DNA of 6,145 nt. It comes from an uncultured Rhodospirillales bacterium (GTDB lineage Bacteria > Pseudomonadota > Alphaproteobacteria > Rhodospirillales > Defluviicoccaceae). Location of the stretch: contig CAKZLS010000465.1 of NCBI GenBank assembly GCA_937127205.1, positions 1 through 6,145 on the forward strand, in the 5' to 3' direction. A program made the translations under genes and the position numbers. The notes beneath the pieces were generated by a model. It had not been told where the DNA came from, did no database searches, and saw only the letters and a list, made by a program, of their open reading frames with translations. The number at the start of each line of letters is the position of its first letter. Position 1 is the first letter of the stretch. Below are positions 1 to 4,868 of the stretch, one piece after another.

Positions 1-358
1 CGCGTGTGTTTCCGATGACGCAACCGAGCCATGCGGTTCGTATCCCGCTCTTCGCCAGCCGTTGTTCACCATCCGACAAGAGTGCGACGGCAACGCCGGA
101 TCCGCGCGCGGATCCGGCGACAAAGAGATGCATCAGCTCACCTTCGCGGATGGTGCAAAAGCCGGCGGGTTCCCCCTTTGCTCCGCACACCATCGTATGC
201 TCAAGCATTGCCTCAAGACGGTTCTGAAAGTCATCCAATGTGCGCAGGCGCTGAAGACCGGTGGGAACGTAAGCCGCATGCGCCTCGTGCCATCCGTGGT
301 GCCAAAGCCGCGCAAGAGCTCCTAGGTCTCGTTGAACCGGCGGACGGAGTTCGATCAT
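1..358 (-). CDS. GNAT-family N-acetyltransferase, C-terminus cut off by window edge
   Basis: Reading the minus strand from an ATG at 358 gives 119 open codons that run off the left edge. The product begins MIELRPPVQRDLGALARLW. Residues 1-50 look like the GNAT N-terminal strand and helices, with a His/Trp-rich WHHGWHEAHAAY stretch. Residues 76-119 match GNAT motif A: a beta-4 strand (ELMHLFV), then the acetyl-CoA pyrophosphate loop ARGSGVA (residues 84-90) in place of the usual Q/RxxGxG/A, then the helix VALLSDGEQRLAKSGI and the strand TAWLGCV ending in GNTR. Family members usually have 150-170 residues, so some 30-50 are missing. The enzyme should transfer an acetyl group from acetyl-CoA to an amine; the substrate cannot be told. 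An in-frame TAA at 406-404 limits the start; an upstream TTG (367) is possible but ATG is preferred. The ribosome site is weak. The gene follows the hemerythrin fusion gene by 62 bases on the same strand, so co-transcription is plausible. Confidence 0.85.
   Translation of the reverse strand, partial: MIELRPPVQRDLGALARLWHHGWHEAHAAYVPTGLQRLRTLDDFQNRLEAMLEHTMVCGAKGEPAGFCTIREGELMHLFVAGSARGSGVAVALLSDGEQRLAKSGIRTAWLGCVIGNTR
94..119. repeat. 26-bp perfect palindrome inside the GNAT gene
   Basis: The left half CGCCGGATCCGCG (94-106) is the exact reverse complement of 107-119, with no spacer. It lies in the coding sequence for the acetyl-CoA-binding loop and encodes the similar tripeptides A-G-S and R-G-S. 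The flanking pair (93/120) is a mismatch, so 26 bp is the full extent. No function is known. Confidence 0.9.
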
Positions 359-420
359 TCCAGACAAAAGCGAACCGTACGTCTTGAAGGCAACGGAACG
401 ATCTTAGGATTGCCCTACGA

Positions 421-1239
421 TTATCCCGCGACTTCGAAGTGGTCTTCGCGAAGTTTCATCTTTCCGTCGTTCTGTTGGACCCAGAGTTCCCGGGTGATGA
501 CGCCATGAGCGTTGTTCATGGTCCAATCGCTGGTCAGAACAACGGATTTCGCATCCTCCGCGGTCAACGTGGGGGACATGTAAGTAACGTCCGCGAAGCC
601 GTCGGCGATGATCTTTTGCCAGAACGCAAGGATCGCGTCCCGTCCGACGAATTCGCCGAAAGGCTTTGCGACCATGACGGCATTGTCCTCATAGCAGGAC
701 GCGCACCCAGCCGCATCTCCAGCGTTGAAGAATGATTGCCACCTTTCACTGGCGGCCTTGGCCGCATCCACAATCATCGTCGACATGGTCTCTGCTCCTG
801 GTTCAAAGTTTCCGGTCGATTGATGAGCGGCCCATGGGTTCGCACTTGCATTCACGTAATCGAAAGCATCGAGGTCGTCGGAAGCCGTATGTTCGAGAAG
901 TTGTTTTCCGATTGCCATGACACTGCCGATCTTCAGGTCCGGATTGCCGCCAGTGAGAAACCGGTGTTGCAGATCCTCCACGGATCGAATGAATTCGCCG
1001 TGATCCGCTGCATGGTGTTGAGCTTTGGGATAACCATGCGCCGCCAGAAGCTGCTCCTCTGCTTGGCAGTGCTCTTTGATCTTGTCGGTGAGAAGAACGA
1101 CAATGTAAGCGGGTCGCACCGGACTTTGGTTGGCGACACATTCGTCGACAAGCTGGTTATAGATGATGATCAGGTCTTTATGCTGCTCATCAATCTCCTC
1201 GATCCCCCCGGTAAATTGGTCGTCCCACTCAATATGCAT
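421..1239 (-). CDS. Bacteriohemerythrin domain fused to NTF2/SnoaL-like domain
   Basis: The 272-residue product has two domains. Residues 1-130 are a bacteriohemerythrin: it opens MHIEWDDQFTGGIEEIDEQH and keeps a plausible full set of diiron ligands, H20, H57 and E61 (HxxxE), H76 and H80 (HxxxH), H117 and D122 (HxxxxD). Such domains bind O2 reversibly or sense O2, NO or iron. A linker of about 20 residues leads to residues 152-272, an NTF2-like alpha+beta cone fold of the SnoaL/DUF4440 type (ERWQSFFNAGDAAGCASCYEDNAVMV, GRDAILAFW, REDHFEV). These serve as ketosteroid-isomerase-like enzymes, small-ligand pockets or dimerisation modules. No signal peptide or membrane segment is seen, so it is probably cytoplasmic. 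Oddities are a CxxC (C179/C182) and C58 beside ligand H57. An internal Shine-Dalgarno and ATG at 786 could start a free NTF2-like protein. The chosen ATG at 1239 begins exactly at the usual hemerythrin N-terminus; its ribosome site is weak. The domains are firm, the biochemical role is unknown. Confidence 0.9.
   Translation of the reverse strand: MHIEWDDQFTGGIEEIDEQHKDLIIIYNQLVDECVANQSPVRPAYIVVLLTDKIKEHCQAEEQLLAAHGYPKAQHHAADHGEFIRSVEDLQHRFLTGGNPDLKIGSVMAIGKQLLEHTASDDLDAFDYVNASANPWAAHQSTGNFEPGAETMSTMIVDAAKAASERWQSFFNAGDAAGCASCYEDNAVMVAKPFGEFVGRDAILAFWQKIIADGFADVTYMSPTLTAEDAKSVVLTSDWTMNNAHGVITRELWVQQNDGKMKLREDHFEVAG
784..799 (-). promoter_or_regulatory. Internal Shine-Dalgarno and ATG at the hemerythrin/NTF2 junction
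   Basis: On the minus strand AGGAG (799-795) is followed after 8 bases by ATG (786-784), in frame with the fusion gene. That ATG is codon 152, just before the predicted first helix of the NTF2-like domain (MSTMIVDAAKAASERW). Its site is stronger than the one in front of the full-length start at 1239. It may drive internal initiation of a 121-residue NTF2-like protein, or be the relic of a once separate gene. The sequence elements are seen directly; their use is inferred. Confidence 0.5.
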
Positions 1240-1384
1240 TACACGCCGTCTTCAGATCGCTACCCCGGAAAATCAAGTCCAACTCAATTATGACCCAATT
1301 TCAATTTTGTTTCCACAATGACCTCAGGGATATACGGCGTTCCAACAGATGGGCGGTAAGCAAGCGGTTTGACCATGATCGCCG
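1240..1384. other. Intergenic gap between synthetase and hemerythrin-fusion genes
   Basis: The 145 bases are clearly more AT-rich than the flanking genes, especially 1265-1320, which fits a promoter for the hemerythrin-fusion gene on the minus strand. No -35/-10 pair with good spacing was found, and no hairpin with a T-run that would end the synthetase transcript. A 30-codon minus-strand ORF at 1376-1284 has no ribosome site and is not called. Confidence 0.4.
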
Positions 1385-2941
1385 TTACGCAAAAATCGCC
1401 GCCACGGCGTTGCGATCCAGCTTTCCCGCGCCCGTCAGCGGGAGTTCGGACACGGGGCGGATCTGCTTCGGCACTTTGTAATTGGCCAGATGGTCGGTGC
1501 ACGCCGCTTTCAATTCGTCTTCGGAGAGGCTCTGGCCGGCATGGAAGATCACCAGCGCCACCGGCGCCTGGCCCCATTTCGGATCGGGAATGCCGGCGCA
1601 AACGGCTCCGGCGACGGCGGGGTGTTTCATCAGCGCCTGTTCGATCTCCTCCGGTGAAATGTTCTCTCCGCCGGAAACGAACATGTTGTCGGCGCGACCC
1701 TTGATGCAGATCAGGCCATCCGCGTCCCCGACGGCCAGGTCGCCGGTATAGATCCAACCTTCCGTGTCGATGACCTTATCGGTGCGTTCCGTGTCGTTCA
1801 GATAGCCATCGAAATTATGCGGGCTACGCATGCAGAGAACGCCCACCTTGCCGGGTTGCACCGGTTGTCCCGTTTCTTGATGGACGATCTTGGAATCGCA
1901 GTGGAACATAGACGTGCCGATGCTGGCCGCGTTGGTGAGCAGCTCTTCCATGGACTCAGTGCGCGGTATGTAAGCGAAGTTCGACGGGCCGGCCTCGGTC
2001 ATTCCATAGGTCTGGCTGATGGGAATGCCCTTATCCAGGAACACTTGCATCACCGCTTTCGAGCACGGCGCGGCGGCGGTGGTGATAGCCTTCACGTTGG
2101 AAAAATCGGTCTCGGCAAATTTGGGATGGGCGATGAGGAACTGCAGCATGGCCTCCACCGCGCCGAAATTCTCGACCCTTCCTTCGTGGATCAGCTCGAG
2201 CACCAGTCCGGGATTGAATTCCCGCATCAGCACGCCGGTAACGCCGGCATGACACAGCGGCGTGAAGGTGTTCCATCCGCCGATGTGAAAGAACGGAAAG
2301 GTGATGAGCACGTTAGCGAAGGGTCCAACAATCCCGGTCGCCAGAATGTCAAAGGAATTCCATGCCATCTGGCGATGGGTGACGATGCAGATCTTGGGCA
2401 CGGCGGTGGTGCCGCCGGTATGCACATAGAGGCAGGTGTCACTCATCGCCAGCGGGACGTTCGCGTCTCTCGGGTCCGTTTGCAGCACAACCGTCTCGAA
2501 TGTCATCTCATCGCCGTCGATGTCGATAACGGCTTCCACGGAGCCGGGAACCGACAGGCTGGAGACCAGTTCGGCGAAAACAGTCTCGTGGACCAGGACC
2601 CGGGGCTTGAGGCGGGCCAGCAGGTCGTCCAGCTCCGCCTTTTTCAGTCGCTGGCTCAAGGGCGCGAGAATGACGCCCAGCTTGCCGCAGGCGAGATAGA
2701 TGTCGATGGCTTCCATGCGGTTGCGGCAAATCAGTGTGAGGACGTCTCCCTTGCCCAAACCCAGCACGCCGGCGAGGTAGGTTGCCACCCGGTTCGCGCG
2801 ATCGTTCATCCGGCGATAAGTGTGAGTCTCTTGAGTGAATGAATCGTAGATCGCGGTCCGCTCGGGCGTCATCGCGGCGCGGCGCCCCGCCCAGTCTCCC
2901 ACCCAGTTCATGGGCAGCTCGTCATAATTTTTGATGGACAT
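1385..2941 (-). CDS. Class I adenylate-forming acyl-CoA synthetase (AMP-dependent ligase)
   Basis: The 518-residue product should activate a carboxylic acid with ATP to an acyl-adenylate and transfer it to coenzyme A in the cytoplasm. Motifs appear in family order: phosphate loop THTGGTTAVPK-like at 172-183, aromatic QTYGMTEAGP at 310-319, GWIYTGDLA at 395-403 with the ribose-binding Asp (D401), hinge IKGRADNMFVSGGENISPEE at 413-432, and the C-terminal catalytic lysine K507 in PLTGAGKLDR. The length is normal for the family (about 500-560). The start at 2941 is chosen because GGGAGGG lies 7 bases upstream and the N-terminus then looks family-like; the frame stays open to 3412 but that extension has unrelated, low-complexity sequence and crosses the promoter region. 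The loop has alanine (A180) where glycine is usual. The substrate, whether a medium- or long-chain fatty, aromatic or other acid, cannot be read from sequence. The gene is divergent from the antiporter; the next gene downstream starts 145 bases away. Confidence 0.93.
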   Translation of the reverse strand: MSIKNYDELPMNWVGDWAGRRAAMTPERTAIYDSFTQETHTYRRMNDRANRVATYLAGVLGLGKGDVLTLICRNRMEAIDIYLACGKLGVILAPLSQRLKKAELDDLLARLKPRVLVHETVFAELVSSLSVPGSVEAVIDIDGDEMTFETVVLQTDPRDANVPLAMSDTCLYVHTGGTTAVPKICIVTHRQMAWNSFDILATGIVGPFANVLITFPFFHIGGWNTFTPLCHAGVTGVLMREFNPGLVLELIHEGRVENFGAVEAMLQFLIAHPKFAETDFSNVKAITTAAAPCSKAVMQVFLDKGIPISQTYGMTEAGPSNFAYIPRTESMEELLTNAASIGTSMFHCDSKIVHQETGQPVQPGKVGVLCMRSPHNFDGYLNDTERTDKVIDTEGWIYTGDLAVGDADGLICIKGRADNMFVSGGENISPEEIEQALMKHPAVAGAVCAGIPDPKWGQAPVALVIFHAGQSLSEDELKAACTDHLANYKVPKQIRPVSELPLTGAGKLDRNAVAAIFA

Positions 2942-2948
2942 GCAAGGA

Positions 2949-2955
2949 CCCTCCC
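2949..2955 (-). promoter_or_regulatory. Ribosome binding site that fixes the synthetase start
   Basis: GGGAGGG on the minus strand lies 7 bases before the ATG at 2941. It decides that start over the in-frame upstream starts that would add up to 157 residues. Confidence 0.8.
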
Positions 2956-3042
2956 TCGACCACGCGCACAAAACAAGCAACCCCCGGCCCGATCCGGCGC
3001 TCACGGATAGCGATCCGACCATGCTGCTAGGCTTCGATGCCA

Positions 3043-3073
3043 TTGGCAACTCGTAATATAATCGTAATATAAT
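3043..3073 (+). promoter_or_regulatory. Candidate promoter for the cation/proton antiporter gene
   Basis: Two perfect TATAAT hexamers occur at 3057-3062 and 3068-3073. TTGGCA (3043-3048), one mismatch from TTGACA, lies 19 bases before the second, a long but usable spacing. No good -35 fits the first. A transcript would start near 3080 and have a leader of about 130 bases. This is the most AT-rich patch of the divergent region, so it may also serve the minus-strand synthetase gene, for which no clear promoter was found. Confidence 0.5.
3051..3072. repeat. 11-bp direct tandem repeat, two exact copies
   Basis: TCGTAATATAA occurs at 3051-3061 and again at 3062-3072, followed by TC. The period of 11 bp is about one helical turn. 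The repeat creates both TATAAT hexamers of the candidate promoter and could be a regulator half-site pair or a simple duplication. Confidence 0.85.
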
Positions 3074-3119
3074 CCCGCGGAAGGCTTCAGCCGTGCCCGC
3101 CGGTGCGAAACAAAATGGC

Positions 3120-3135
3120 CCCAAGCCGGTTTGGG
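3120..3135. repeat. Imperfect palindrome in the antiporter leader region
   Basis: CCCAAGCCGGTTTGGG has matching outer arms CCCAA/TTGGG and a central CCGG, with one mismatched pair. It lies between the candidate promoter and the antiporter start, where it could be an operator or a small leader hairpin. There is no T-run, so it is not a standard terminator. Confidence 0.4.
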
Positions 3136-3156
3136 ATAAATGGTTCCATGAACGAT

Positions 3157-3173
3157 TGTTTGTCGGATAAACA
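3157..3173. repeat. Short inverted repeat upstream of the antiporter gene
   Basis: TGTTT (3157-3161) and AAACA (3169-3173) are inverted copies with a 7-base spacer, and a second small one, GTTC-GCT-GAAC (3174-3184), adjoins it. Both are short enough to arise by chance. Confidence 0.25.
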
Positions 3174-3197
3174 GTTCGCTGAACGAGCAAGTTTGGG

Positions 3198-3202
3198 GGA
3201 GG
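3198..3202 (+). promoter_or_regulatory. Strong ribosome binding site of the antiporter gene
   Basis: GGAGG, within a longer purine run, sits 7 bases before the ATG at 3210 and supports that start. Confidence 0.85.
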
Positions 3203-3209
3203 AAGAGCG

Positions 3210-4841
3210 ATGGAGCCGACATCAATCGTTGCGGCATTTCCATTATCTTTGGCGATCGCTTTCATCTTCGGTCTTGGTGCCCGGCTGATCGGATTACCGC
3301 CAATGGTCGGATTTCTGGTGGCGGGTTTCCTGCTGCATGCGCTCGGGGTTCGATCCGATGAGGTGATTCGAGAGATTGCCGATTTCGGTGTCGTGCTGCT
3401 GCTGTTCACCATTGGCCTGAAATTGAAAGTGAAGGGTTTGGTCAGGCCAGAGGTATGGGCCGGCGCTTCCGTTCACATGCTCATCACGGTCGGAGCCTTC
3501 GGGCTCGGATTATATGCTCTCGCGCTCACCGGCTTCTCAGTGTTTGCCGGGCTCGATGTCGAGACCGCCTTGCTGATTGCCTTCGCGCTCAGCTTTTCCA
3601 GCACCGTATTCGCCGTCAAGGTGCTGGAGGAAAAGGGTGAGATGGACTCGATGCACGGCCGCACCGCGATCGGTATCCTGATCATGCAGGACATCTTCGC
3701 CGTAGTCTTTCTCACCATTTCTAGCGGCAAGGTGCCATCGCCATGGGCGATTGCGTTGCTCGGGCTCATCCCGTTGCGCCCCGTTTTGTATTACCTGCTC
3801 GACAAGGTCGGCCACGGCGAGTTGCTGCCGCTGTTCGGCCTGTTCGCGGCGCTCGCGCTCGGCGTCGCCACCTTCGAAATGGTGGGGATGAAGCCGGATC
3901 TGGGGGCGTTGCTGTTGGGAATGCTGCTCGCCCATCACAAGCGGGCCTCCGAGGTCGCCGACTCGCTTTTCAGCTTCAAGGAAATCTTCCTTGTCGGCTT
4001 TTTCCTCAACATCGGACTTTCCGGCGCGCCGACCCTCGAAGGCTTTGGGATCGCGATCCTTCTTGTGCTGCTGATACCCCTCAAGGGCGGATTGTTCTTC
4101 TATCTGCTCACCCGGTTCCGTCTGCGGGCGCGGTCGTCGCTTCTTTCCTCGCTCAGCTTGGCCAACTACAGCGAGTTTGGCCTGATCGTCGGTGCCGTTG
4201 GCGTGGAAAAAGGCTGGATCGGCGGCGAGTGGCTGGTGATTGTCGCTATCGCGCTTTCCATCTCGTTCATCATCGCCGCTCCCCTAAACCGGGCGGCCCA
4301 TGATCTGTATGCCCGATTTCGCGAGAGCATGGTTCCGTTCGAGACTGAAACCCGCCATCCGGAGGACCAGCCGCTAGATACGGGCAACGCGGATATCGCC
4401 ATATTCGGCATGGGGCGCATGGGCACCGGCGCCTACGACTACATTGAAGACCGAATTGGCGTGCCTCAGATCGGCATCGACAGCGACGCCGAAAAGGTGG
4501 AGGCGCACCAGACAGCCGGCCGCAACGTAATCCAGGGCGACGCGACGGATTCGGATTTTTGGGAACGGGTGCAAAGCGACCGCAACAACGTCCGGCTGAT
4601 CATGCTGGCGATGCCCGAGCATCACGCCAACATGTATGCCTTGAAACAGATCATGGCGGCGGGCTTCGACGGCTATGTGGCGGCTCTCGCCCACTATCCC
4701 GATCACGCCGCCGCCCTTGAAGAAGCCGGAGCCCACATCGCGTTCAATGTCTTTGACGAGGCGGGAGCCGGGTTTGCCGCGCACGTGGAAAGCAAGATCG
4801 AGAAGCTGACCGGCACCCATGCCAGCACTCCAGCGGAATAG
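3210..4841 (+). CDS. CPA2-family cation/proton antiporter with RCK_N (TrkA-N) domain, KefB/YbaL-like
   Basis: The 543-residue product is an inner-membrane antiporter of the monovalent cation:proton antiporter-2 family, expected to exchange K+ (or Na+) for H+ in pH and ion homeostasis. Residues 1 to about 365 are hydrophobic with roughly 12-13 helices, starting with the family-typical region GLPPMVGFLVAGFLLHALG, then FGVVLLLFTIGLKLK. The ion-site helix carries Q160-D161 in GILIMQDIFAVVF, the QD form seen in Kef proteins rather than the DD of electrogenic exchangers. Residues 394 to about 510 form a Rossmann nucleotide-binding domain with GMGRMG (400-405) and an acidic residue, D424 in IGIDSD, ending strand 2; KefB, KefC and YbaL have this domain in the same place. 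No second RCK_C domain is visible, and the tail after 510 is short. It is shorter than KefC (about 620) and near YbaL (about 558). Gating by glutathione adducts as in Kef is not shown by the sequence. No KefF/KefG-like partner is in the window. Confidence 0.93.
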   Translation: MEPTSIVAAFPLSLAIAFIFGLGARLIGLPPMVGFLVAGFLLHALGVRSDEVIREIADFGVVLLLFTIGLKLKVKGLVRPEVWAGASVHMLITVGAFGLGLYALALTGFSVFAGLDVETALLIAFALSFSSTVFAVKVLEEKGEMDSMHGRTAIGILIMQDIFAVVFLTISSGKVPSPWAIALLGLIPLRPVLYYLLDKVGHGELLPLFGLFAALALGVATFEMVGMKPDLGALLLGMLLAHHKRASEVADSLFSFKEIFLVGFFLNIGLSGAPTLEGFGIAILLVLLIPLKGGLFFYLLTRFRLRARSSLLSSLSLANYSEFGLIVGAVGVEKGWIGGEWLVIVAIALSISFIIAAPLNRAAHDLYARFRESMVPFETETRHPEDQPLDTGNADIAIFGMGRMGTGAYDYIEDRIGVPQIGIDSDAEKVEAHQTAGRNVIQGDATDSDFWERVQSDRNNVRLIMLAMPEHHANMYALKQIMAAGFDGYVAALAHYPDHAAALEEAGAHIAFNVFDEAGAGFAAHVESKIEKLTGTHASTPAE

Positions 4842-4868
4842 CGGACGCGGAACGCCGGCGGACGAGGC
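4842..4868. other. Short convergent gap between antiporter and D-lactate dehydrogenase genes
   Basis: Two convergent genes end 27 bases apart. The only hairpin seen is AGGCTCAGCCT (4865-4875), which overlaps the minus-strand stop codon, has a 3-base loop and lacks a T-run on either strand. No convincing intrinsic terminator is present. Confidence 0.5.

Noticed and set aside
6..387. Plus-strand open frames at the left edge
   Set aside because: They are Arg/Ser/Pro-rich mirror frames of the minus-strand GNAT gene, which has a recognisable acetyl-CoA-binding motif.
389..414. GGCAA-N16-TTGCC inverted repeat between hemerythrin-fusion and GNAT genes as a terminator
   Set aside because: The stem is only 5 bp with a 16-base loop and there is no T-run after it.
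736..1293. 185-codon plus-strand open frame opposite the hemerythrin fusion
   Set aside because: It is antisense to the fusion gene, which has clear conserved domains; the plus-strand product shows no family motif.
1240..1320. FNR-type (TTGAT-N4-ATCAA) or sigma-54 site before the hemerythrin gene
   Set aside because: Only one half-site TTGAT is present and no GG-N10-GC spacing matches.
1284..1376. 30-codon minus-strand ORF between synthetase and hemerythrin genes
   Set aside because: No Shine-Dalgarno, no recognisable motif, and it is only the tail of a longer frame that shadows the synthetase gene.
1817..2842. 341-codon plus-strand open frame opposite the synthetase gene
   Set aside because: It lies wholly antisense to a well-supported gene, has no ribosome site or recognisable motif, and its His/Gly/Gln-rich composition is typical of a mirror frame of GC-rich coding DNA.
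2942..3412. 157-residue N-terminal extension of the synthetase frame up to an ATG at 3412
   Set aside because: It precedes a strong ribosome site and a family-typical start at 2941, crosses the AT-rich promoter region, overlaps the start of the antiporter gene and has no recognisable domain.
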